Positions 35,919 to 44,664 of a stretch of DNA of 64,000 nt are shown piece after piece. The DNA lies in NCBI RefSeq assembly GCF_024594815.1, contig NZ_JANJOU010000004.1:1-64000 (forward strand). Direction: 5' to 3'. Made by a program: the position numbers and the translations under genes. The notes beneath the pieces were generated by a model that saw nothing but the letters and a program-made list of their open reading frames with translations, ran no database searches and was not told the origin of the DNA. Each line of letters begins with the position of its first letter. The first letter of the stretch is position 1. The stretch is from Roseomonas populi. Lineage in GTDB: Bacteria; Pseudomonadota; Alphaproteobacteria; Acetobacterales; Acetobacteraceae.

Positions 35919-38153
35919 ATGTTCGACAGCTACTACCGCAAGGACATCGACTGGGGCGGCAAGACCCTGACGCTGGAGACGGGCAAGATCGCCCGCCAGG
36001 CCGACGGCGCCGTTCTCGCCCGCCTGGGCGATACCATCGTCCTCTGCACCGCGGTGGGCGCCCGCTCCGTGAAGCCGGGCCAGGACTTCTTCCCGCTGAC
36101 CGTGAACTACCAGGAGAAGGCCTTCGCCGCGGGCAAGATCCCCGGCGGCTTCTTCAAGCGCGAGGGCCGTCCCTCCGAGTTCGAGACCCTCACCTCCCGC
36201 CTGATCGACCGCCCGATCCGCCCGCTCTTCCCGGAGGGTTTCCGGAACGAGGTGCAGGTGGTGGCCACCGTGCTGTCCCATGACCTGGAGAACAGCCCGG
36301 ACATCGTGGCGATGGTCGGCTGCTCCGCCGCCCTGACGCTCTCCGGCATTCCCTTCTTCGGGCCGATCGCGGCCGCGCGCGTCGGCTACGCCGCCGGCGA
36401 GTACATCCTGAACCCGACGTTGGAGCAGATTAAGACCAGCGAGCTGGAACTGGTGGTCGCCGGCACGGCCGAGGGCGTGCTGATGGTGGAGTCCGAGGCG
36501 AAGGAGCTCACCGAGGAGGTGATGCTCGGCGCCGTGGAGTTCGGCCACAAGGCCTTCCAGACCGTCATCCAGGGCATCATCGAGCTGGCCGAGCGCGCGG
36601 CCAAGGAGCCCTGGGCGCTGACCGAGACGACCGAGGGCGAGACGGCGCTGAAGGCCCGCATCTCCGAGCTGGGCCGCGCCGACATGGCCGAGGCCTACAA
36701 GGAGACGCAGAAGCAGGTCCGCTACGGCAAGGTGGGCGAAGTCAAGAAGAAGATCATCGCCCAGCTCGAGGCCGAGGGCCTGGATACGGCCGCGGCCAAG
36801 GGCATGCTGAAGGAGCTCGAGGCGGACGTGGTCCGCAACGCGATCCTGGACACGGGCATGCGCATCGACGGGCGCGACACCAAGACCGTGCGCCCGATCG
36901 TGGCCGAGGTCGGCATCCTGCCGCGCAGCCACGGCTCCGCCCTCTTCACCCGCGGCGAGACGCAGGCGCTCTGCGTGGCCACCCTCGGCACGGGCCAGGA
37001 CGAGCAGATCATCGACGCCCTCGCGGGCGAGTACCGCGAGGACTTCATGCTGCACTACAACTTCCCCCCCTACTCGGTGGGTGAGACGGGCCGCATGGGC
37101 TCCCCGGGCCGCCGCGAGGTCGGGCACGGCAAGCTGGCCTGGCGCGCCGTGCACCCGCTGCTGCCGGAGAAGGAGAAGTTCCCCTACACCATCCGCGTCG
37201 TGTCGGAGATCACGGAGTCCAACGGCTCCTCCTCCATGGCGACCGTCTGCGGCACCTCCCTGTCGCTGATGGATGCCGGCGTTCCCCTGAAGCGGCCGGT
37301 GGCGGGCATCGCCATGGGCCTGATCAAGGAGGATCGCGGCTTCGCCGTGCTCTCCGACATCCTGGGCGACGAGGATCACCTCGGCGACATGGACTTCAAG
37401 GTGGCCGGCACGGAGCAGGGCATCACCGCGCTCCAGATGGACATCAAGATCACGTCCATCACCTTCGACATCATGAAGACGGCGCTGGAGCAGGCCAAGG
37501 ACGGCCGCGTCCACATCCTCGGCGAGATGGCGAAGGGCCTGTCCGGCTCCCGCACGGATGTCGCGGCCACCGCGCCGCGCATCACGGTGATCAACGTGCC
37601 GAAGGAGAAGATCCGCGAGGTCATCGGAACCGGCGGCAAGGTGATCCGCGAGATCGTCGAGCAGACCGGCACCAAGATCGACATCGAGGACGACGGCACG
37701 ATCAAGATCGCGTCGAGCAGCACCGAGGCGACCCAGGCCGCGATCGACCGCATCCGCGGCATCACGGCCGAGGCCGAGGTGGGCGCGATCTACAACGGCA
37801 CCGTCGTGAAGGTGGCCGACTTCGGCGCCTTCGTGAACTTCCTCGGCTCCAAGGACGGCCTAGTCCACATCTCCGAGCTGGGCCAGGAGCGGGTGAGCAA
37901 GACCTCCGACGTCGTCTCGGTGGGCGACAAGGTGAAGGTCAAGGTCATCGGCTTCGACGACCGTGGCAAGGTGAAGCTCTCCATGCGGGTCGTTGACCAG
38001 CAGACGGGCGCGGACATCACCGAGCAGGTCGGCGCCAAGCGTCCCCGCCCCGAGGGCGAAGAGGGCGGTGAGCGTCGCGAGCGCTCCGACCGTGGCGATC
38101 GCGGTCCCCGCCGCGACCGTGGGGGCGACCGCCCCCGCCGTTACGAGGACTGA
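35919..38153 (+). CDS. pnp: Polynucleotide phosphorylase
   Basis: A 744-residue PNPase, the phosphorolytic 3'-5' exoribonuclease of RNA decay. Two RNase PH domains: the first begins [16 protein letters not shown], the second holds the catalytic [13 protein letters not shown] and later [15 protein letters not shown]. They are joined by a helical linker. Then KH ([17 protein letters not shown]) and S1 ([19 protein letters not shown] in part) domains, and a basic, Arg/Gly/Asp-rich tail. ATG at 35919 has ACAGG upstream. rpsO, often next to pnp, is not here. Confidence 0.97.
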   Translation: MFDSYYRKDIDWGGKTLTLETGKIARQADGAVLARLGDTIVLCTAVGARSVKPGQDFFPLTVNYQEKAFAAGKIPGGFFKREGRPSEFETLTSRLIDRPIRPLFPEGFRNEVQVVATVLSHDLENSPDIVAMVGCSAALTLSGIPFFGPIAAARVGYAAGEYILNPTLEQIKTSELELVVAGTAEGVLMVESEAKELTEEVMLGAVEFGHKAFQTVIQGIIELAERAAKEPWALTETTEGETALKARISELGRADMAEAYKETQKQVRYGKVGEVKKKIIAQLEAEGLDTAAAKGMLKELEADVVRNAILDTGMRIDGRDTKTVRPIVAEVGILPRSHGSALFTRGETQALCVATLGTGQDEQIIDALAGEYREDFMLHYNFPPYSVGETGRMGSPGRREVGHGKLAWRAVHPLLPEKEKFPYTIRVVSEITESNGSSSMATVCGTSLSLMDAGVPLKRPVAGIAMGLIKEDRGFAVLSDILGDEDHLGDMDFKVAGTEQGITALQMDIKITSITFDIMKTALEQAKDGRVHILGEMAKGLSGSRTDVAATAPRITVINVPKEKIREVIGTGGKVIREIVEQTGTKIDIEDDGTIKIASSSTEATQAAIDRIRGITAEAEVGAIYNGTVVKVADFGAFVNFLGSKDGLVHISELGQERVSKTSDVVSVGDKVKVKVIGFDDRGKVKLSMRVVDQQTGADITEQVGAKRPRPEGEEGGERRERSDRGDRGPRRDRGGDRPRRYED

Positions 38154-38291
38154 AATTTCGCGGGGCCACTCACGGCTCCGTGAAAACGACGTAACTCAGG
38201 GCCGGGGGGCTGTATGAGTCCCCCGGCCCGGACCATATGCGGCGCTTGCGGCGGCCCCATTGGCCGCCCCGTTCCAGGAAAGAATCCGACC

Positions 38292-39692
38292 TTGAAGGCG
38301 ATCAACACCATCCGCATGGGCGGTGCCGACGTCCTCCCGCTTGTTGAGGGTGGCAAGGGCGTTTCCGCCTCCAACGGCGCCTCGGCCGGCAACTGGGCTG
38401 CGGAGGGCGGCGTTGGCACCTTCTCCGCCGTGAATGCGGATAGCTACGACGCCGAGGGGCGGATCATCCCGCAGGAGTACCACGGCAAGACGCGGCGCGA
38501 GCGCCACGAGGAGCTGGTGGCCTACGGCATCGCCGGCGGCATCGCCCAGGCGCGCGAGGCCTATGAGCGCTCCAACGGCCAGGGCCGGGTCCACGCCAAC
38601 ATTCTCTGGGAGATGGGCGGGGCGGAGCGCGTGGCGCGCGGGATGCTGGAAGGGGCCAAGGGCCTGATCCACGGCATCACCTGCGGCGCCGGCATGCCGT
38701 ACCGCCTGGCCGACATCGCGCGGGAGTACCGCGTGCACATCTACCCCATCGTTTCCTCCGCCCGCGCCTTCAACGCGCTGTGGAAGCGCGCCTACTCCAA
38801 GGCCAGCGAGTGGCTGGGCGGCGTGGTGTACGAGGATCCCTGGCTGGCCGGCGGCCATAACGGCCTCTCCAACTCCGAGGACCCGCGCAAGCCGGAAGCC
38901 CCCTATGCCCGCGTGCTGAAGCTGCGCCAGCAGATGCGCGAGCTCGGCCTGGGCGACGTGCCGATCATCATGGCCGGCGGCGTGTGGTGGCTGGAGGAGT
39001 GGCAGGACTGGATCGACAACCCGGAGCTGGGCCCGATCGCCTTCCAGTTCGGCACCCGCCCGCTGGTGACGCGCGAGAGCCCGATCCCGGATGCCTGGAA
39101 GCAGAAGCTGCTCACGCTGAAGCCCGGCGACGTCTCGCTCCAGAACTTCTCCCCCACCGGCTTCTACAGCAGCGCGGTGCGGAATCCCTTCCTGCGCGAG
39201 CTGGAGGAGCGTTCCGCCCGGCAGGTGGCCTATACGGGCGAGCCGATCGGTGAGCACTCCGCGATGTACGGGGTGGGCCCGCGCAAGCGCCCCGTCTATC
39301 TCGTGCCGGGCGACCTGCAGCGGGTGAAGGGCTGGGAGGCGCAGGGCTTCACGGAAGCGCTGCGGACCCCCGACGACACGCTGGTCTTCGAGACGCCGGA
39401 GGCGAGCCGCCAGATCCTGGCGGACCAGGTGGCCTGCATGGGCTGCCTCTCCCAGTGCCGCTTCTCCAACTGGGCGCAGCACACGGAGGATCACTCCAAC
39501 GGCAAGAAGGCCGATCCGCGCAGCTTCTGCATCCAGAAGACCCTGCAGGAGATCGGCCATGGCGGCGACCCCGACGGGAATCTGATGTTCGCGGGCCACA
39601 ACGCCTACCGCTTCGCCCAGGACCCCTTCTACTCCAACGGGTTCATCCCGACGGTGAAGGAGCTGGTGGGGCGGATCATGACGGGGCGGTAG
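38292..39692 (+). CDS. NAD(P)H-dependent flavin oxidoreductase / nitronate monooxygenase-like protein
   Basis: About 466 residues, a TIM-barrel FMN enzyme of the 2-nitropropane dioxygenase family. TTG at 38292 gives KAINTIRMGGADVLPLVEGG, the usual start, with AGGAAAG upstream; ATG at 38214 would add a Cys/Gly/Pro-rich tail. FMN-phosphate strands are GLIHGITCGAGMP, IIMAGGVWW and QFGTRPLV. Residues from about 375 form a C-terminal extension with CMGCLSQC and a further Cys in SFCIQ, which could bind a metal or cluster. The true substrate is unknown. Confidence 0.87.
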   Translation: MKAINTIRMGGADVLPLVEGGKGVSASNGASAGNWAAEGGVGTFSAVNADSYDAEGRIIPQEYHGKTRRERHEELVAYGIAGGIAQAREAYERSNGQGRVHANILWEMGGAERVARGMLEGAKGLIHGITCGAGMPYRLADIAREYRVHIYPIVSSARAFNALWKRAYSKASEWLGGVVYEDPWLAGGHNGLSNSEDPRKPEAPYARVLKLRQQMRELGLGDVPIIMAGGVWWLEEWQDWIDNPELGPIAFQFGTRPLVTRESPIPDAWKQKLLTLKPGDVSLQNFSPTGFYSSAVRNPFLRELEERSARQVAYTGEPIGEHSAMYGVGPRKRPVYLVPGDLQRVKGWEAQGFTEALRTPDDTLVFETPEASRQILADQVACMGCLSQCRFSNWAQHTEDHSNGKKADPRSFCIQKTLQEIGHGGDPDGNLMFAGHNAYRFAQDPFYSNGFIPTVKELVGRIMTGR

Positions 39693-39775
39693 CCCGGATC
39701 GCAGGAGGGAGAGAGGAAGCGGAGCTTCCTCCTCCTTGAGGCTTCCAGCACTTTCTTGCCCGAGACTGTCGAACT

Positions 39776-39797
39776 GGCCCGCGAGAGCGGGCCTTTT
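39776..39797 (+). terminator. Rho-independent terminator
   Basis: GGCCCGC (39776-39782) pairs with GCGGGCC (39787-39793) around GAGA, followed directly by TTTT. It is 83 bases after the flavoenzyme stop. A second hairpin, GAGGAAGC-GGA-GCTTCCTC at 39713-39731, belongs to the gene-end hairpin family seen elsewhere in the window. Confidence 0.85.
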
Positions 39798-39839
39798 CGA
39801 TTCAGGGGTGGGCCATGGCCGGACGGCTGCGCGCCGCCC

Positions 39840-40685
39840 TCAATCCCCGGCGACCATGCGCTGCCGCTGCTCGCCCAGCCCGGCGATGCCGAGCCGGACC
39901 TCCTGCCCGGGCTTGAGGTAGGTGGCGGGCTTCATGCCCATTCCGACGCCGGGCGGGGTGCCGGTGGTGATGACATCCCCGGGATGGAGGGTGATGAAGC
40001 GGCTGACATAGGAGACGATCGTCCGCACGTCGAAGATCATGGTGCGGGTGGACCCGTCCTGGCGGCGCTGGCCGTCCACCTCCAGCCACATGGCGAGATC
40101 CTGGGGATCGGGGATCTCGTCCGCCGTTACGAGCCAAGGGCCGAGGGGGCCGAAGCCGTCCGCGCTCTTGCCCTTCGTCCACTGGCCACCGCGCTCCATC
40201 TGCCATTCCCGCTCGGAAACATCGTTGCAGACGGCGTAGCCGGCGACATGGTCCAGGGCGGTGTCCAGCGGGACGCGGCGGGCGGTGGTGCCGATGATGA
40301 CGGCCAGCTCAACCTCCCAGTCCAGCTTGCGGCTTTCGGGGGGGATGGCGACCTCGTCCCCCGGCCCGGCGAGGCTGTTGAGGGACTTGAGGAAGATGAT
40401 CGGCTCCTTCGGCACCGGGGCGCCGCTCTCCGCCGCGTGGTCGGCATAGTTCAGGCCGATGGCGATGAAGTTGCGGGTGCCGGCGACGGGAGGGCCGAGG
40501 CGGGTGGCGGGGGAGACCGCCGGGAGGGTGGTGGGGTCCAGCGCGGCCAGGCGGGCGAGGCCCTCCGGCGAGAGGACATCGCCGGCCAGGTCCGGGACCG
40601 TGCCGGAGAGGTCGCGGATGATGCCATCCGCGTCCAGCAGCCCGGGTCGCTCGGCGCCGGGGGCGCCGTGTCGCAGCAGCTTCAT
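39840..40685 (-). CDS. Fumarylacetoacetate hydrolase family protein
   Basis: A 281-residue FAH-family enzyme, which hydrolyses or decarboxylates beta-diketone-like acids using a divalent metal. Features: FIAIGLNYADHAAESG, KSLNSLAGPGDEV, metal-binding acidic residues around KLDWEVELAVIIG, NDVSERE, and GDVITTGTPPGVGMG. The substrate may be an oxalate- or ureidoglycolate-like compound. It shares a strand with the exported alpha/beta hydrolase gene, whose stop lies 28 bases ahead of this start, suggesting an operon. Confidence 0.92.
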   Translation of the reverse strand: MKLLRHGAPGAERPGLLDADGIIRDLSGTVPDLAGDVLSPEGLARLAALDPTTLPAVSPATRLGPPVAGTRNFIAIGLNYADHAAESGAPVPKEPIIFLKSLNSLAGPGDEVAIPPESRKLDWEVELAVIIGTTARRVPLDTALDHVAGYAVCNDVSEREWQMERGGQWTKGKSADGFGPLGPWLVTADEIPDPQDLAMWLEVDGQRRQDGSTRTMIFDVRTIVSYVSRFITLHPGDVITTGTPPGVGMGMKPATYLKPGQEVRLGIAGLGEQRQRMVAGD

Positions 40686-40713
40686 CGTCCTGTCCTTCTG
40701 ATCCCGCCCCGCC

Positions 40714-41763
40714 TCAGGCGAAGGCTTCCTCCAGGAAGACCTGCACGGCCTGGAAGAGGGCGCCGCGGTTGCGCTCCAGCATGATGGAGTGCGTGCCCTC
40801 GGCCAGCATCACGAGCCGCTTGCCCGGGGAGCTGGTGAGCAGGGGAAAAAGGGTCGTGGCCATGGCGGGCGGGGTGTCCCGGTCCCATTCGCCGAGCACG
40901 AGCAGGGCGGGGACGGTGATCTTCGCGGGATCATAGAAGGGCTTCCCGGCGTCCCAGTACTCCCGCAGGTCCTGCAGCACGCCGTTCGGGGCGCGGAGGA
41001 CGGAGGGGACCTGGCGGGAGCCTTCCGGGTCGGTCGCGAAGGTGGCGTCGGCCCAGTACTCGTACCAACCGGGGGGCAGCAGGCCGCCGCGCCTCTCGGC
41101 CGGCACGCCCGCCAGCCAGCGCTCCCGCGCCTGCGCACGGGTGACGGTGCGGTAGGGCTGCAGCGGGCCCTCCGGCACGGGCACGGCGCCGCGGCTGGCG
41201 GGGTCGCGCAGCCAGAGCGGTGCGTAGAGCACGAGGCGGTCCACCAGGGCCGGGTTGTCCTGTGCTAAGCGGGAGACGAGGGTGGTTCCCCACGACCAGC
41301 CGATCAGCCCGCACTTCGCCACGCCGCGTGCCTGGCGGATATGGGCGAGGGCGGCGCCGATCTGGGCGACCGCCGCCTCCCCGTTCGTCGGGGGCCTGCC
41401 CGCCTCGCCCGCCGGGCGGGTGGAGCGGCCGTAGCCCGCGAGGTCCAGGCACCAGACGTCGAAGCCGCGCCCGGCCATGTAGTCCATCCAGGAGACGCCG
41501 GAGAGGGGCAGGTCGAAGCCCGTGCTGGCCGGATAGGTGGCGCCGTGGACGCAGAGGATCGTCCGGTCCGGCCGCGCGGGGGCAGCGGCCTCCGGGCGCT
41601 TGTTGCGGAGGTAGAGCTGGGCGCCGTCCGGGCCGGGGATCAGCATCTCGTCCATGACGACTCCGGCGGGCTGGGCGGCGGCGGTGCCGACAAACGCGGC
41701 GGCGGGCAGTGCCGCAGGGGCGGCGAGCACGCTGCGGCGCGCGATGGTGCCTGGACCGGCCAT
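40714..41763 (-). CDS. Tat-exported alpha/beta hydrolase
   Basis: A 349-residue protein. ATG at 41763 (GGGAG seven bases ahead) gives an N-terminus with IARRSVLAAPAALPAAAF, a Tat-like signal ending near AAAQ. The hydrolase fold shows TILCVHGATYPAST, the nucleophile elbow GLIGWSWGTTL, Asp in LVLGEWDRDTPP and His in EGTHSIMLERN. The substrate is unknown. It is followed by the FAH-family gene in the same direction, so the two may act in one pathway. Confidence 0.9.
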   Translation of the reverse strand: MAGPGTIARRSVLAAPAALPAAAFVGTAAAQPAGVVMDEMLIPGPDGAQLYLRNKRPEAAAPARPDRTILCVHGATYPASTGFDLPLSGVSWMDYMAGRGFDVWCLDLAGYGRSTRPAGEAGRPPTNGEAAVAQIGAALAHIRQARGVAKCGLIGWSWGTTLVSRLAQDNPALVDRLVLYAPLWLRDPASRGAVPVPEGPLQPYRTVTRAQARERWLAGVPAERRGGLLPPGWYEYWADATFATDPEGSRQVPSVLRAPNGVLQDLREYWDAGKPFYDPAKITVPALLVLGEWDRDTPPAMATTLFPLLTSSPGKRLVMLAEGTHSIMLERNRGALFQAVQVFLEEAFA

Positions 41764-41867
41764 GGGTTTCTCCCTCACGCCCGGCAGGTTAGCACCGCCC
41801 GGGCGGACCCGGCCAGAACGGGGGAGCGATGGTGGCGCCGGGTGCCGCCCGCGCTACAAGCCCGTGC

Positions 41868-43262
41868 ATGAACGGGACGTCATCTCGCGCGGGCTGGTGG
41901 GCGGAGGCGCGGGCGATGGTCCTGCTCGCCTGGCCGCTGGCACTGACGAACCTCTCCCAGATGGCGCTGCTGGCGACGGATTCGGCCTATCTCGGGCACC
42001 TCTCCACGGAGGCGCTGGCGGCCGTCACGCTCTCCGGCACGCTGTTCTGGACGATGCTGGCGCCGGGCTTCGGCCTCTCCTTCGCCGCGGCCGCCATGCT
42101 GGCGCAGGAACGGGGGCGGCGCGTGGGGCATGTGCGGGCCATGCGGCGCACGCTGCGGGCGGGGCTGCTGGGCACGCTGCTGGCGGCGGTGCCGGGGATG
42201 CTCCTGCTGTGGCACGGCGGCGCGGTGCTGCTCGCCCTGGGGCAGGAGCCGGGGCTGGCCGCGGCGGCGCAGGACTTCCTGCGCTGCATCCTCTGGGGCA
42301 TCCCCTCCTTCGGCATCTTCCTGACCCTGCGCGGGCTGATGGCGGCAATGGAGCGGCCCTGGCCGCCGCTGGTGGTGGGGCTGCTGGCCGTGCCGCTGAA
42401 CGCGCTGCTGGGCTGGGTGCTGATCTTCGGGAATCTCGGCGCGCCGGCGCTGGGGGTGCGCGGGGCGGGGATCGCGGGGGCGGTAGCGGACGGGTTCATG
42501 GCCCTGACCCTGGCCGTGTTCATCGCGCGGGACCGGCGGCTGCGGCGTTACCGCTTCTTCGGGCGGATCTGGCGGATCGACCCCGCGCGGCTGGGGCGGG
42601 TGGTGCGCCTGGGCTTGCCCATCGCGGCGCAGATGCTGCTGGAAATCGGGCTGTTCAGCGCCGTCGGGCTGGTAATGGGCTCCTTCGGGGCGCAGGCGGT
42701 GGCGGCGCACGCCATTGCGCTGCAAGTGGCCAGCACCACCTTCGCGGTGCCGCTGGGGCTGGGGCAGGCGGCCACGGCGCGGGTGGGGCTGGCGATCGGC
42801 GCGGCGCATCCGTGGGAGGCGCGGCGCGCGGGCTGGGTGGCGATCCTGCTGGCTGTGGCCTTCATGGTGCCGATGGCGCTGGGGATGATGCTGGCGCCCG
42901 GCGCGCTGGCGCGGCTCTTCATGGACCCCGCGGCGGAGGGGGCGGCGGAGACCCTGGCCCTGGCGGCCACGCTGCTCTTCCTCGCCGGGCTGTTCCAGGT
43001 GAGCGACGGCGTGCAGGTGGTGGGCGCCGGCGCGCTGCGGGGGCTGCACGATACGCGGGCGCCGATGCTGATCGCGGCCGGCGGCTACTGGGGGCTGGGA
43101 TTCCTGGCGGCGCTGGCCCTGGCCTTTCCGGCCGGGCTCGGGCCGGCGGGGATCTGGGCCGGGCTGGTGCTTGGGCTGGCCGGGGTGGCGGGGGCGATGA
43201 CCTGGCGCTGGGCGCGGCTCTCCCGCCGGGGCGGGCTGAGGATGCGGGGGCGGGCCGGTTGA
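41868..43262 (+). CDS. MATE family efflux transporter
   Basis: A 464-residue membrane protein with 12 hydrophobic segments, of the NorM type. The start ATG at 41868 precedes MVLLAWPLALTNLSQMALL. Family features: ATDSAYLGHLSTEALAAV, two-fold repeat with LPIAAQMLLEIGLFSAVG in the second half, and a GLGQAATARVG loop. These pumps exchange cationic drugs or metabolites for Na+ or H+. No regulator is adjacent. Confidence 0.9.
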   Translation: MNGTSSRAGWWAEARAMVLLAWPLALTNLSQMALLATDSAYLGHLSTEALAAVTLSGTLFWTMLAPGFGLSFAAAAMLAQERGRRVGHVRAMRRTLRAGLLGTLLAAVPGMLLLWHGGAVLLALGQEPGLAAAAQDFLRCILWGIPSFGIFLTLRGLMAAMERPWPPLVVGLLAVPLNALLGWVLIFGNLGAPALGVRGAGIAGAVADGFMALTLAVFIARDRRLRRYRFFGRIWRIDPARLGRVVRLGLPIAAQMLLEIGLFSAVGLVMGSFGAQAVAAHAIALQVASTTFAVPLGLGQAATARVGLAIGAAHPWEARRAGWVAILLAVAFMVPMALGMMLAPGALARLFMDPAAEGAAETLALAATLLFLAGLFQVSDGVQVVGAGALRGLHDTRAPMLIAAGGYWGLGFLAALALAFPAGLGPAGIWAGLVLGLAGVAGAMTWRWARLSRRGGLRMRGRAG

Positions 43263-43320
43263 CCGCCATGCGGCCGGGACGGGTTGACGCCCCGGCGCCT
43301 CCGGGCGCCCATCGCACCCC

Positions 43321-43749
43321 ATGAGCACACCGATATGGAAGAAGTCCGCCACCCCCGAATCCCTTGCGGCGCGGGCGGGAAAGACCGCCATCACCCATCT
43401 CGGCATCGAGATCACGGAGATCGGGCCGGACTACTTGCGCGCCACCATGCCGGTGGATCACCGGCACGTTCAGCCCTGGAGGGTGCTGCACGGTGGAGTC
43501 TCCGTGGTGCTGTCGGAGACGCTGGGAAGCATGGCCTGCTACCTGGCTGTACCGGAAGGGTTCCACTGCGTCGGCATCGAGATCAATGCCAACCACCTGG
43601 CCGCCGTGCCGGAGGGGCAGACCGTGACGGCGGAGTGCCGGGCCTTCCACACCGGCCGATCCACCCAGGTATGGCAGACGGAAATCCGCCGCGCGGACGG
43701 GCGCCTGGCCTGCGTCTCCCGCATCACCTGCGCCGTGCTGCCGGATTGA
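43321..43749 (+). CDS. Hotdog-fold thioesterase, PaaI/YdiI group
   Basis: A 142-residue thioesterase. The sequence VLHGGVSVVLSETLGSMAC is the catalytic helix of the YdiI/EntH type (Glu nucleophile), followed by IEINANHL and STQVWQTEI. It hydrolyses acyl-CoA or aryl-CoA thioesters in the cytoplasm. The start codon lacks a clear ribosome site. Its stop codon is overlapped by the TTG start of a small gene. Confidence 0.9.
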   Translation: MSTPIWKKSATPESLAARAGKTAITHLGIEITEIGPDYLRATMPVDHRHVQPWRVLHGGVSVVLSETLGSMACYLAVPEGFHCVGIEINANHLAAVPEGQTVTAECRAFHTGRSTQVWQTEIRRADGRLACVSRITCAVLPD

Positions 43750-43982
43750 GCGGGGCCGGGCCCAGGACTGATCGGGGGGGGGCTGATCCGGAGGCCGGCT
43801 GGTCCGCGCTGCGGGCGGCCATGGGCGATGCGGCGGAGAGCCGGGCCTTCGGTGCCCGCGCGCTCCTCTCCGAAGGGCGGGTCTTCGCGCTGCCGGTGGA
43901 TGGCCGGCTGGTGGTTAAGTTGCCGGCAACCCGGGTGGCAGCCCTGGCGGAGGAGGCGCGGCGTTTCGCCGAAAGGGCATGA
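43746..43982 (+). CDS. Small TfoX/YjbR-like protein
   Basis: A 78-residue protein, started at TTG overlapping the thioesterase stop (TTGA). After a Gly-rich opening, FGARALLSEGRVFALPVDGRLVVKLPATRV resembles, in parts, the beta strands of TfoX N-terminal or MmcQ/YjbR proteins (pattern: hydrophobic, Gly, Phe/Ala, Leu-Lys). It may be a shortened member. It is coupled to the thioesterase. Moderate confidence on coding, low on family. Confidence 0.55.
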   Translation: MSGAGPRTDRGGADPEAGWSALRAAMGDAAESRAFGARALLSEGRVFALPVDGRLVVKLPATRVAALAEEARRFAERA

Positions 43983-44123
43983 CGCTCCCGGGAAAGCGCC
44001 CTCGCGGCGCATTCCGATGAAGCCCAGGGGGGTTACGATCCGTTTCCTGCCGCGCCGGACAAGCAACCGGGCCCGCGGGCAGGATGGCCCGGCCGGACCC
44101 GATCCGGCGAAGGAGGTCACACC

Positions 44124-44558
44124 ATGCACAAGCCCCTGTTCCTGGCTGCCGCCCTGGCCCTGACCGGCGCCGCCGGGCTGGCGATTGCCCAGCCCGTGCC
44201 GCCTGCCACGCCCGCAACCCCACCCACCCCGGGCGCCCAGGCCCAGCCGCCTGCCCCGCCGCCCGGCCCCGGCCCGCAGGCCCAGGGACCTGGCGGGCCC
44301 CGTGGACCGATGGGGGGACCGATGGGTGGCCCCATGGGCGGTCCGGGCTTCGAGGGGCCACGCGGCCCGATGGGTGGACCGGAGGGCCGCATGCGCCGCT
44401 GGCGCCACGGCCCGCCGCCCTCCGACGCCGCGAGCTTCTACTTCCAGAAGGAAGACCAGGTGATCCACATCCGCTGTGCCGAGGACGAGCCGATGCGGGC
44501 CTGCGTGGACGCTGCCTCGGCCCTGCTCGACAAGGTGGGCAGCCTGCCCAATCGCTGA
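44124..44558 (+). CDS. Secreted Gly/Pro/Met-rich protein
   Basis: A 144-residue protein with a Sec signal peptide (LFLAAALALTGAAGLAIA, about residues 5-22) and AAGGAGGT ideally placed upstream. The middle is Pro/Gly-rich with short repeats, GPMGGPMGGPMGGP and a second GPRGPMGGPEG, collagen-like in part. The last 50 residues look folded (FYFQKEDQVIHIRCAEDE, then two further Cys in ACVDAA) and could form a disulfide. Function unknown; envelope or periplasmic. A porin gene follows. Confidence 0.75.
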   Translation: MHKPLFLAAALALTGAAGLAIAQPVPPATPATPPTPGAQAQPPAPPPGPGPQAQGPGGPRGPMGGPMGGPMGGPGFEGPRGPMGGPEGRMRRWRHGPPPSDAASFYFQKEDQVIHIRCAEDEPMRACVDAASALLDKVGSLPNR

Positions 44559-44664
44559 TCCGGGATGGCGGGGCCCTGCGGCCCCGCCCCGTCCAAAAAC
44601 CAAGTTTCGCTGGGCGCCCCGGGCGGCCGGCCCCACCCCTGCACGCCCTGCCAGGGGGATTCCC

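Noticed and set aside
35394-37514. A 706-residue open frame on the minus strand opposite pnp.
   Set aside because: It is His/Asp/Leu/Arg-biased with no domain; pnp is unmistakable on the + strand.
38214-38291. Earlier ATG start for the flavin oxidoreductase, adding a CxxC-containing tail.
   Set aside because: The TTG at 38292 matches the family start and has AGGAAAG upstream; the extra stretch is Gly/Pro-rich and not family-like.
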